A stretch of 32,574 bases of DNA from Betaproteobacteria bacterium (lineage in GTDB: Bacteria > Pseudomonadota > Gammaproteobacteria > Burkholderiales > Thiobacteraceae), in the NCBI GenBank assembly GCA_024641855.1, contig JAHECG010000026.1, positions 1-32,574 on the forward strand. Direction: 5' to 3'. Positions 1 through 7,163 of this stretch are shown here, piece by piece; position 1 is the first letter of the stretch; each line of letters begins with the position of its first letter. The translations under genes were made by a program, and so were the position numbers. Below the pieces are notes generated by a model. It ran no database searches, was not told where the DNA came from, and saw nothing but the letters and a program-made list of their open reading frames with translations.

Positions 1-2
1 TG

Positions 3-182
3 GTGGGGCTCTCCATGATTCCGCGCGGCGAAGTCGGTTTGATTTTTGCGCAACTGGGGTTTTCTAATGGAATCTTGAATGCGGAATTGTATGCGGCGTT
101 ATTAATTGTGATTTCGCTAACGACCTTGATGCCGCCATTTGCCCTGAAGTGGGTGTATGGGCGATGGGGGGAGAAAATCTAG
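3..182 (+). CDS. Na+/H+ antiporter (Kef/CPA2-type), C-terminal fragment
   Basis: The first 59 codons visible before a TAG stop encode the end of a polytopic membrane transporter; the 5' part lies outside the window. The stretch SMIPRGEVGLIFAQLG is the conserved late-helix motif of cation:proton antiporters of the CPA2/Kef type. It is followed by one more hydrophobic helix (LYAALLIVISLTTLMPPFAL) and a short basic tail. The family exchanges Na+ or K+ for protons across the inner membrane. There is no cytosolic TrkA-N domain after the last helix, so this would be a short antiporter rather than a full Kef channel. It has no evident link to the polysaccharide genes and is separated from them by the tRNA scar, so it probably marks the conserved chromosomal flank. 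Confidence 0.8.
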   Translation: MGLSMIPRGEVGLIFAQLGFSNGILNAELYAALLIVISLTTLMPPFALKWVYGRWGEKI

Positions 183-256
183 GTTGATGCTAGCAAGTGT
201 AGCGAAGTCGATTGGTATATCTAAAGTCCGCACAAACGCTTGGTATCTAGATAAAT

Positions 257-301
257 TGGTTGGCGGTGGCAGTTTCGAACTGCCGACCCCTGCCGTGTGA
301 A
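257..301 (-). pseudogene. 3' fragment of tRNA-Val(CAC), probable att scar
   Basis: Read on the minus strand, these 45 nt fit the 3' part of a tRNA exactly: anticodon loop TTCACAC (anticodon CAC, valine), 3' anticodon-stem strand GGCAG, variable loop GGGTC, T-stem GGCAG, T-loop TTCGAAA, T-stem CTGCC, 3' acceptor strand ACCGCCA, discriminator A, and CCA. Every element has the canonical length. The matching 5' half is absent: no CTGCC stem strand precedes the loop and no TGGCGGT acceptor strand is found nearby. A tRNA truncated at the anticodon loop with an intact 3' end is the classical footprint of tyrosine-recombinase integration. The fragment should therefore be an att site, not a working tRNA. 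Confidence 0.75.
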
Positions 302-411
302 TGTAGAAAAACTACGTGTATATCAAGTGTAGTTTTATGTTGTCAGTTACCTAATATCTTATGTTAATGGACATAAATCACACATAAACAATTAGATAGA
401 AATTACCGATA

Positions 412-427
412 TGTGACGATATTCACC
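412..427. promoter_or_regulatory. CRP/FNR-family-like operator
   Basis: The sequence reads TGTGA, six bases, TCACC. This matches the CRP consensus TGTGA-N6-TCACA at nine of ten positions with the correct spacing. It lies about 420 bases upstream of epsE, so it would need a long leader transcript or an undetected start in between. A chance match cannot be excluded. Confidence 0.35.
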
Positions 428-485
428 AATTAATTACGACCATAAAATCCAGTTAGATGAAAAGTGTCACAGCTTTGTTTTTATG

Positions 486-497
486 TTTGGCGCCAAA
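486..497. repeat. Perfect 12-bp palindrome TTTGGCGCCAAA
   Basis: Self-complementary over all 12 bases, in the noncoding leader of the EPS operon and 348 bases before the epsE start. It could be a dimeric repressor or activator site; no regulator is identified from it. Confidence 0.3.
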
Positions 498-845
498 ATT
501 TGACTATTAGCCAGTTCGCAGAGCACCGTGATTCGTAGATCTCCGCTGAGGGTATTTGCTGTTGATTTATAAACCAATTACCGTGGCGCCGTTGCAACTG
601 TTGAACCACAAATGCACTACAAATCACAACGATTCAGGACCGCATCCCCGCAAAAGTCCCGCAAGCATCATCGAGTAACAAATCGCCAAGATTTGGAGAT
701 GCCAAGCGTCCTGTATTAGTCGCGAATGAGATCATCCGGGTGACCGGCTTATTGATGGTCTCTAAAGTGCACTGCAATCCTCTTGTAACAATTGTTTCTC
801 ATAGTGACGCCCTTCCAGATTTAATTTGATTGGTCGGGCAGAACC

Positions 846-1637
846 ATGCGTTGGTTGTTTCTCATATGCATTTTCGGGTACTTGTTTGGTTCTCAGGGAT
901 TTGCAGCAGATAAGCGTGATTATCTGCTCGGTCCAGGCGATGTCGTACGGATTACGGTATATGACCATCCGGACTTAACCACAGATGCGCGCATTGCTGA
1001 AGCAGGCAATATCCAATATCCCTTGTTGGGCGATGTGAATGTAAGAGGCCGAACTGCGGCTGAAGCGGCAGAGCAAATAGGCAAGCTGTTGGATAGCGGT
1101 GGATTTGTAAAGCAGCCGCAGGTTTCAATCATGGTTTCGCAGTATCGCAGTCAGCAAATATCACTTCTGGGTTATGTGAGCAGGCCCGGAAAATATCCGA
1201 TTGAACAAGCAAGTACCTTAATAGACCTGATTGCACTGGCGGGCGGGGTGTCTCCCACTGCCGGTGATACCGCCGTGTTGATGCGTTCAGATGACCCATC
1301 GCACACGCGCCGCGAGATTGATTTGGCTAAGTTGTTCGAAAAAGGAGATGCGGCGCAAAACCCAGAAGTATCAAACGGCGATGTGATCTATGTGCCACGT
1401 GAACCACGTTTTTACATCTATGGCGAAATCCAGCGAGCAGGGGCTTACCGCATCGAACGAGGTATGACAGTCATGCAGGCCTTATCGGTGGCAGGTGGGT
1501 TGACTTTGCGCGGGACGGATCGCCGGCTAAAGATTAATCGGCGCGATGGGGCGGGTGAACTGCAATCGGTCTCCGTCAAATTGGATGACATGGTGCGTCC
1601 CGATGATGTGATCTATGTTACTGAGAGCCTATTTTAG
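846..1637 (+). CDS. epsE: Polysaccharide export protein EpsE (OPX, SLBB domains)
   Basis: Periplasmic polysaccharide export protein of the Wza/OPX family, 263 residues. Residues 1-20 form a signal peptide cut near FA-AD; the only Cys is inside its hydrophobic core, with no lipobox, so it is not an evident lipoprotein. A Poly_export domain follows (about 25-100, with YLLGPGDVVRITVYDHPDLT), then two SLBB modules (about 104-150 and 189-235, with GYVSRPGKYPIE and YGEIQRAGAYRIERGMT). The protein ends at YVTESLF and lacks the C-terminal amphipathic helix that forms the outer-membrane barrel in Wza (about 380 residues). It should therefore bridge the periplasm and need a separate outer-membrane pore. 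It heads the operon and is followed after 25 bases by epsF. The name follows gene order in XrtB-type EPS loci. Confidence 0.9.
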   Translation: MRWLFLICIFGYLFGSQGFAADKRDYLLGPGDVVRITVYDHPDLTTDARIAEAGNIQYPLLGDVNVRGRTAAEAAEQIGKLLDSGGFVKQPQVSIMVSQYRSQQISLLGYVSRPGKYPIEQASTLIDLIALAGGVSPTAGDTAVLMRSDDPSHTRREIDLAKLFEKGDAAQNPEVSNGDVIYVPREPRFYIYGEIQRAGAYRIERGMTVMQALSVAGGLTLRGTDRRLKINRRDGAGELQSVSVKLDDMVRPDDVIYVTESLF

Positions 1638-1662
1638 TCAATAGGACTGCTAAGGATTTGCG

Positions 1663-3096
1663 ATGGGCTTGAATTTACATGAATTGTGGATGATCTTTCT
1701 TGCTCGCTGGCGTGTGTTCGCTGCTACGTTATTGATTACGGTCATCACCGCGACGATTGTCACCCTGCTACTACCAAAAACGTTTACTGCAACGACCTCA
1801 GTCATCGTCGATATCAAGGACGACCAATCGTTAGGTTTGCAGACCAACGGTGCGGCATATCAGCAGCCCGGATATTTAGATACGCAAGTGGAAATTATCG
1901 CCAGCCACAAGGTGGCACTCAAAGTGGTTAGCGATCTCAAACTCGCGAACAACCCGACGGCACGTGAGAATTTTGAAGATGAAACCCATGGAAAAGGCAA
2001 TATCCAAGACTGGCTTGCCGATCTTTTATTGAAAAAACTTGATGTAAATAAAAACCATAGCAGTGTCGTCGAAGTGAGCTATTCCGCGCCAGATGGACGA
2101 TTTGCTGCGTTAATTGCGAACGCCTTTGCACAAGCCTATATCGATACCAATTTGGAATTACGTGTCGAGCCTGCGCGTCAGTCCTCGCAATGGTTTAACG
2201 GCCAATTGAAGCAGTTGCGCGAGAATTTAGAGAAGGCGCAAGCACGTCTGACTAGTTACCAAAAAGATCATGGCATTGTCTCGGTCGATGAACGTGTCGA
2301 CGTGGAAAATACGCGTCACTCCGAAATCTCTTCACAACTCGTTCAGGCCCAAGCTGAAACTTACCAGACCGCCAGCCGGCAACAGCAGGCGGAAGATTTC
2401 ATAGCGCGTGGGAGACCGTTGGATAGCCTTCCTGAGGTACTTTCAAATAGTTTTATCCAAAGATTGAAGGGGGATCTAGCCACTTCGGAAACCAAGTTGC
2501 ACGATGCGGAAGAGCAATATGGAAAAAATCATCCGCGTTACCAGCGCCAAGTTGCAGAGGTGGCTGCTTTGCGCGAGCAGTTAAAGCAGGAGATCGATAA
2601 GGTAATGGCCAGCATTACCACCGCTAACAAACTTAACCAGCGGCGCGAAGCCGAGCTGCAAGCCGCATTTGCGGGACAGAAGCAAAAAGTATTAGGACTC
2701 AAGCAACGGCATGATGAACTGGGGGTGCTGCTGCATGATGCCGAAATTGCGCAGAATGCTTACGACGAGGCCGCGAAGCGATATCGCCAAGCCACAGTTG
2801 AAAGCCAGATTAGCAAAACCAACGTTGCTGTATTGAATCCGGCAGTGGAGCCTTTAACTGCGGCGAGGCCGAGGGTTTGGATCAATATTCTTCTTTCTGT
2901 TTTAGTTGGCACCATGCTGGGAACCGCCGGAATATTTTTGTTGGAATTACTAGATCGCCGCGTGCGTAGCGGCGCCGAATGCGCGCGCGAATTGGGTGTA
3001 CCCCTGCTAGTTGCCATGACGACTGCCAAGGAGCCGCCGCACTGGTTGCGTGGATTCTATCGCTTGTTCGCGCGTTGGAATGTCGCAGGCGCATGA
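1663..3096 (+). CDS. epsF: Chain-length determinant protein EpsF (Wzz/PCP type)
   Basis: Inner-membrane polysaccharide co-polymerase, 477 residues, which sets polymer length and couples the Wzy polymerase to export. A Wzz N-terminal domain starts with TM1 (about 17-37). A long periplasmic region, largely coiled coil (about 175-380, rich in Gln, Glu, Arg and Ala), leads to the Pro-containing segment NPAVEPLTAARPRVW and TM2 (about 406-428). The cytosolic tail is short and basic. The tail has no Walker motifs; the kinase function is on the separate next gene, as in other EpsF/EpsG pairs. AAGGA lies eight bases before the ATG. The stop is 10 bases before the epsG start, supporting co-expression. 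Confidence 0.9.
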   Translation: MGLNLHELWMIFLARWRVFAATLLITVITATIVTLLLPKTFTATTSVIVDIKDDQSLGLQTNGAAYQQPGYLDTQVEIIASHKVALKVVSDLKLANNPTARENFEDETHGKGNIQDWLADLLLKKLDVNKNHSSVVEVSYSAPDGRFAALIANAFAQAYIDTNLELRVEPARQSSQWFNGQLKQLRENLEKAQARLTSYQKDHGIVSVDERVDVENTRHSEISSQLVQAQAETYQTASRQQQAEDFIARGRPLDSLPEVLSNSFIQRLKGDLATSETKLHDAEEQYGKNHPRYQRQVAEVAALREQLKQEIDKVMASITTANKLNQRREAELQAAFAGQKQKVLGLKQRHDELGVLLHDAEIAQNAYDEAAKRYRQATVESQISKTNVAVLNPAVEPLTAARPRVWINILLSVLVGTMLGTAGIFLLELLDRRVRSGAECARELGVPLLVAMTTAKEPPHWLRGFYRLFARWNVAGA

Positions 3097-3106
3097 AGGA
3101 TAACTA

Positions 3107-3997
3107 ATGAGCATTATGTCTCCGATTTTTCGTAAGCAGCCTGTTGAAACGCCGTTGTCGAACGATGACAGAAGCATCGGCGCAATTTTGCTGGACGCTG
3201 GAAAGCTTAGCCTCGCCGATGCCGAACGTATCCTACAATACCAAAAGCAGGAAGGTTGCCGCTTCGGCCAAGCTGGTATTCAGTTAGGTCTGTTGACTGA
3301 GGCCGACTGTCGCCAAGCACTCGCGACACAGTTCGATTTCAGCTACCTAGTGCCTGGTCTTGGCAGCATTAGCACAGAATTGGTGGCCGCGTATCAGCCG
3401 CAACATCGAGCCACGGAATGGTTTCGTGCCTTGCGCAGTCAATTATTGCTGCGCTGGTTCGGTGCAGAGTTGAATCGCCGCGCACTCGCCATCGTTAGCC
3501 CGCGATCTAATGAAGGTCGCACCTATGTGGCTGCAAACCTGGCAGTGGTGTTTTCCCAACTCGGCGAACGTACGCTCCTGATCGATGCGGATTTACGGAA
3601 CTCACGCGTTGCAGAAATATTCGGGATGAAAGACGCGCTCGGTTTGTCCTCCATCCTCGCAGGCCGCGAAGACACGCGTGTGGTTCAACCAGTTTCGGGG
3701 ATAGATCGGCTTAGCGTCTTGCCCGCAGGCATTGTGCCGCCCAATCCGCAAGAATTATTGGAGCGCTCTGGGTTCAATGAGCTGTTGCAGTATTTGGCGA
3801 GCGAGTTCGATGTCATTCTGATCGATACGCCGCCAGGTATGGAGCATGCCGATGCCCACACCGTTGCTGCAGTAGCTGGGGCGGCGGTGATGGTAACGCG
3901 ACAGCATCACACCCGACTGGAAGAAGCGCGTGCCTTAAGAGAAAAATTGCGCGGTACACGCGCCGAGATCGTCGGCAGCGTGCTGTCGGGATTCTGA
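3107..3997 (+). CDS. epsG: Chain-length determinant tyrosine kinase EpsG
   Basis: Cytosolic BY-kinase-type ATPase, 296 residues, partner of EpsF. The N-terminus (about 22-85) resembles the GspE N-terminal-like fold and precedes a P-loop domain. The Walker A region reads SPRSNEGRT (131-139), with Arg138 where BY-kinases usually have Lys. Walker A' is TLLIDADLR (156-164) and Walker B is VILIDTPPG (236-244). No Tyr cluster is found at the C-terminus, which ends GSVLSGF, so autophosphorylation in the classical way is unclear. AAGGA at 3096-3100 overlaps the epsF stop and sits six bases before the ATG. The exosortase gene starts three bases after the stop. Family assignment is firm; kinase activity is inferred. 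Confidence 0.88.
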   Translation: MSIMSPIFRKQPVETPLSNDDRSIGAILLDAGKLSLADAERILQYQKQEGCRFGQAGIQLGLLTEADCRQALATQFDFSYLVPGLGSISTELVAAYQPQHRATEWFRALRSQLLLRWFGAELNRRALAIVSPRSNEGRTYVAANLAVVFSQLGERTLLIDADLRNSRVAEIFGMKDALGLSSILAGREDTRVVQPVSGIDRLSVLPAGIVPPNPQELLERSGFNELLQYLASEFDVILIDTPPGMEHADAHTVAAVAGAAVMVTRQHHTRLEEARALREKLRGTRAEIVGSVLSGF

Positions 3998-4000
3998 GTC

Positions 4001-4876
4001 ATGAGCATCTCGATGATCCAACCTACAGGCGCCATTGATCGAAACCCCTTATGGCAGGTATTGCCGATCTTCCTTGGATTTGCGCTGCTGTTTCTGCCAA
4101 CGTATTGGCGCCTCTCTCAAGAGACGTGGAACGATGAGGCGCACGCGCATGGTCCCTTTGTCCTGATGATTGTGGGTTGGCTGTTTTACCGTCAGTGGCC
4201 GACTTTTCGCGAGACGTTAGGTCGTTCCGCTCCCTATAGTGGCGGTTTAGTATTTTTACTTGGTTTGCTGTGCTATGTCTTGGGACGATCACAAGGCTTG
4301 ATCCTGTTGGAAACAGGCGCACAGATCCCTGTGCTCTTTGGATTAACGCTGCTATTGACCGGCTGGCGTGGGGTAAAAGTTTTGTGGTTCCCACTGTTGT
4401 TCTTGGTATTCATGGTACCGCTACCCGGTTTTGTAATCGATGGGATTACCGGCCCGCTTAAAGCCCAAGTTTCAGGTGTTGTGGAGTGGGTGTTGTATGC
4501 GTTTGGGTTACCGATTTCACGGAGTGGCGTCACGCTGAATATTGGCGCTTATCAGTTGTTGGTCGCCGATGCCTGCTCAGGGCTCAACTCCATGTACAGC
4601 CTAAGCGCCATGGGCCTGCTGTTTCTCAACCTGATGAATTATCAGAGCAAGCTGCGAACTGCGCTCGTTATCATCAGCATCCTTCCGATCGCATTCGCCG
4701 CAAATGTGATCCGCGTCATGATCTTGGTGTTGGTAACCTATTATTTGGGGGATGCTGCGGGGCACGCGCTTCACGACACTGCTGCGATTTCATTGTATGT
4801 GATAGCGCTATTGCTATTGTTCGGTTTCGATTCTCTGTTGCGCCCATTCTTCGTGCCGAAAAAGGACAAGAAATGA
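4001..4876 (+). CDS. xrtB: Exosortase B (XrtB/EpsH)
   Basis: Polytopic inner-membrane protein of the exosortase/EpsH family, 291 residues, predicted to cleave and transfer proteins bearing PEP-CTERM-like tails. The family's proposed Cys-Arg-His catalytic set is present: Cys192 in ADACSGLNSMYSL, Arg238 in NVIRVMILV, and His258 in HALHD (His255 is the alternative). About eight hydrophobic helices are visible, for example 20-36, 50-62, 80-95, 108-120, 127-140, 200-212, 221-248 and 262-280. The neighbours epsE, epsF, epsG and epsI support the B subtype and the older name epsH. Its stop overlaps the epsI start as ATGA, indicating translational coupling. No substrate with a recognisable sorting tail is encoded in the window. 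Confidence 0.88.
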   Translation: MSISMIQPTGAIDRNPLWQVLPIFLGFALLFLPTYWRLSQETWNDEAHAHGPFVLMIVGWLFYRQWPTFRETLGRSAPYSGGLVFLLGLLCYVLGRSQGLILLETGAQIPVLFGLTLLLTGWRGVKVLWFPLLFLVFMVPLPGFVIDGITGPLKAQVSGVVEWVLYAFGLPISRSGVTLNIGAYQLLVADACSGLNSMYSLSAMGLLFLNLMNYQSKLRTALVIISILPIAFAANVIRVMILVLVTYYLGDAAGHALHDTAAISLYVIALLLLFGFDSLLRPFFVPKKDKK

Positions 4877-5556
4877 AAGCTCGCTATGGGATGATCATCG
4901 TCGCCTGCATCGCTATGGTGAGTGCCGCAGTTGCGGCGCAGGTGCTCAAGCCCTCGCATAAGATTTCACAATCGCGCAAGATCGAGCTCGAAGCCATGAT
5001 TCCCCATAACTTTGGCGATTGGCGCATCGATTCGAGCGTGCGCTTAGTGGCGCCGGCGCCGGACGTGCAGGCTAACCTCAACAAGATCTACGACCAAATT
5101 CTCAGCCGTGCTTATATCAATAGCCGAGGCGAGCGCATGATGTTGTCGATTGCGTATGGCGGCGCGCAGGACGACACACTAAAAGCACACCGGCAAGAAG
5201 TGTGTTACTCAGCCCAGGGTTTTAGTATCTCCGGGCTGGTGCATACATCGCTGGCCTTCGGCCAAAGCACAATCCCTGTCACCCGCATGATGGCCGTGCA
5301 GGGCGAACGTTCCGAGCCGGTGACCTATTGGTTCACCATGGGCGATCAGGTCGTACTCAGCCGCCCCGAACGCTTAATCGTTCAATTAAAATATGGTCTC
5401 TCTGGTGAAATCCCAGACGGCATGCTGGTACGCATCTCCAACCTCTCCACGGAACCGCAACGCGCTTTCCACTCGCAAGAAGAATTTGTACATGATCTGA
5501 TTGGCGGTATGCGCGCCGAAGACGCAGTGCATTTGCTCGGCGGTCTTGGCGGCTAG
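4873..5556 (+). CDS. epsI: EpsI family exosortase-associated protein
   Basis: EpsI-family protein, 227 residues, which usually sits next to or is fused to exosortases in EPS loci; its biochemical role is not established. Residues 7-26 form one N-terminal membrane anchor (MIIVACIAMVSAAVAAQVL) and the rest should be periplasmic. Family signatures are the FGDWRID segment (47-53) and HRQEVCYSAQGF (106-117). I chose the ATG at 4873 because it overlaps the exosortase stop (ATGA); a longer reading upstream exists only as an out-of-frame translation of the exosortase gene. The C-terminus ends in a Gly-rich run, LLGGLGG, not a sorting tail. Confidence 0.85.
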   Translation: MKARYGMIIVACIAMVSAAVAAQVLKPSHKISQSRKIELEAMIPHNFGDWRIDSSVRLVAPAPDVQANLNKIYDQILSRAYINSRGERMMLSIAYGGAQDDTLKAHRQEVCYSAQGFSISGLVHTSLAFGQSTIPVTRMMAVQGERSEPVTYWFTMGDQVVLSRPERLIVQLKYGLSGEIPDGMLVRISNLSTEPQRAFHSQEEFVHDLIGGMRAEDAVHLLGGLGG

Positions 5557-5576
5557 CGGCGTTCCCAGGTGAAATC

Positions 5577-7148
5577 ATGAGCGCTCAATTGCGCTTACCC
5601 TTTTTGAGTCGTTTATATGGGGCAGTGATGCAAATCATTGCCAGGGGATTTTCTGCGCCAAGATGGGTATTTGAACAAGCGCGAGAAGCCAGAGAAACAT
5701 TTCGCGCCATTCCTTGGTCGGTGCTACGCTCGCGTTTGATTCTCATTTTTCTCATTACCGGAATAGCCATGTTCTGGGGGATGGCGACAGCCATCCTAGA
5801 AGTCAACGCACCGATCCTCGTAGCATCGATTATCGCTTCGATTTTTATTCTGTTCGACTTCAGGGTTGGCGTGATTTTTTTAATCCTTTTCATGCCCATT
5901 TCGGCGAGCAGAATTTTTCCACATGCAATGTTGGGTCTGAAGGGGGTGAATCCTTTAAATCTGCTTATATTCACAACGCTAGTGGCCTATGGTTTGCGCC
6001 GTTTTTTTTACAATACACCCTATCGGTTTGTTCCGAAAACTTGGCTTTGGTATTTGATCATTCCATTCGTGCTTGCCGGCCTGCATGGTGCGCCGTATGT
6101 CAGTGAGATCCCGTCGTTTTTAATTGACCTGGTTCTCAGTTTTAGCGAGAGCGGGGGATATCTACGAGATATTGTGCTTAGACCCCTTTATCTTGTGATT
6201 TTTGCTTTGATGATAGGCGCTGCAAGCCATAGTATGGCCCGCCCACAATGGCTGTTGATGCCGATACTTGTATCCGTTTGGATCATGGGCATGATGGTGA
6301 TTATTTTTTTTTTAAACAGCGGCGCGCATTTTGCTGATTTGTCGAACTCAAATAATCGATCATTTTTGGAGCCATTGGGGATGCATGCGAACGATTTGGG
6401 AAGGCTGTATGCGACGGCGTATGCGATGTTGCTTTACAGTTTGCGTGGCGCCCCGAATGGATTTCGCCGATTTGTCATCCTTGTTTCGATAGCGCTGGTA
6501 TGTGTGGCGCTGGCAATAACCTTCTCCCGTGCCGCTTTCTTGGCATTTATTGTCGTCAATGTCTTTTATTTCTTTATGCAACGAAATTATAAAACGATAG
6601 CACTTGGATTCGGATTTGTTTTACTGCTTGCATTTGCGTTACCTGGAGCGATTTATGAACGGGCAAGCTTAGGTCTTGGTACCCATGCGCAAGCGAATGA
6701 GATTAGCGCCGGACGCACGGATGAAATTTGGATTCCACTGATCCCCGAAATCATTAAAAGTCCATTAGTGGGGCGTGGTTTGGGGGCAACGATGTGGTCT
6801 GATGCGATGAAAGAGCAAAGAATGTTGCCGGTGGGGCATCCACATAATGCTTACCTTAAAACAGTGCTTGATATGGGAATTATCGGATTGCTGCTGCTGG
6901 CCATTTTTTATCGGAGAATCTGGCGTTTTTTACGTGCGTTGCGGCAGCGTAACGATATTGATCCTCAACTGAGATATTTTTTCGAGGGCGCATCGGTTGG
7001 CTTGCTGGCCTACTTAGTGGTGGGGATGTCGGGCGGCAGTCTGGACCCAGCGCCAGAACAAGCTTTTCTTTGGTTGGCTTTTGGACTGGCTTATGGTGTC
7101 GCCGCAAAATCGGCGCCATCCAATGCATCGATGGCAGTCACTAAATAA
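5577..7148 (+). CDS. O-antigen ligase/polymerase family protein (Wzy-like)
   Basis: Polytopic membrane protein of 523 residues, with about twelve hydrophobic segments and a larger periplasmic loop between about residues 365 and 425. The C-terminal part holds the Wzy_C family signature, GHPHNAYLKTVLDMGIIGL, near residue 420. The likely role is joining lipid-linked repeat units in the periplasm, under control of EpsF/EpsG and fed by the flippase at 8399; ligase activity cannot be excluded from sequence. The gene is clearly more AT-rich than epsE-epsI, and it carries runs of 7, 8 and 10 T within the reading frame. It begins 20 bases after epsI. Confidence 0.8.
   Translation: MSAQLRLPFLSRLYGAVMQIIARGFSAPRWVFEQAREARETFRAIPWSVLRSRLILIFLITGIAMFWGMATAILEVNAPILVASIIASIFILFDFRVGVIFLILFMPISASRIFPHAMLGLKGVNPLNLLIFTTLVAYGLRRFFYNTPYRFVPKTWLWYLIIPFVLAGLHGAPYVSEIPSFLIDLVLSFSESGGYLRDIVLRPLYLVIFALMIGAASHSMARPQWLLMPILVSVWIMGMMVIIFFLNSGAHFADLSNSNNRSFLEPLGMHANDLGRLYATAYAMLLYSLRGAPNGFRRFVILVSIALVCVALAITFSRAAFLAFIVVNVFYFFMQRNYKTIALGFGFVLLLAFALPGAIYERASLGLGTHAQANEISAGRTDEIWIPLIPEIIKSPLVGRGLGATMWSDAMKEQRMLPVGHPHNAYLKTVLDMGIIGLLLLAIFYRRIWRFLRALRQRNDIDPQLRYFFEGASVGLLAYLVVGMSGGSLDPAPEQAFLWLAFGLAYGVAAKSAPSNASMAVTK
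6304..6313. repeat. T10 homopolymer inside the Wzy-like gene
   Basis: Ten consecutive T encode part of a membrane helix (I-F-F-L). Shorter T runs occur in the same gene at 6002-6009 (eight) and near 5875-5881 (seven). Tracts of this length are prone to replication or transcription slippage, which would shift the frame of the polymerase gene. Confidence 0.6.
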
Positions 7149-7163
7149 TGTTCTGGACAACCT

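Larger units (their letters stand above)
302..845. other. Noncoding leader between att scar and epsE
   Basis: I see no plausible gene in these 544 bases, which are AT-rich up to about 480. Next to the tRNA fragment is a small hairpin (GTAG, five A, CTAC, at 303-315). Further on are a CRP-type half-site pair (412-427), a 12-bp palindrome (486-497) and a 10-bp palindrome AACAATTGTT (787-796). The region presumably carries the promoter of the epsE operon, but no convincing -35/-10 pair or sigma-54 site could be fixed by eye. Confidence 0.5.

Noticed and set aside
303-315. GTAG-A5-CTAC hairpin as an intrinsic terminator of the antiporter
   Set aside because: The stem is only 4 bp with a wobble extension, and no T run follows on the plus strand.
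183-330. A complete tRNA gene around the tRNA-like 3' sequence
   Set aside because: The 5' acceptor strand, D-arm and 5' anticodon-stem strand are missing on the expected side; only the 3' 45 nt fit.
584-600. Sigma-54 promoter (TGGCGCCGTTGCA)
   Set aside because: The GG and GC elements are about three bases too close for a -24/-12 promoter, and no other good match was found in the leader.
846-920. EpsE as a lipoprotein
   Set aside because: The only Cys of the signal peptide is inside the hydrophobic core with no lipobox pattern; a normal signal peptidase I site fits better.
4486-4872. N-terminally extended EpsI starting at 4486
   Set aside because: The extension is an out-of-frame reading of the exosortase gene with no family similarity; the ATGA overlap at 4873 gives the usual EpsI N-terminus.
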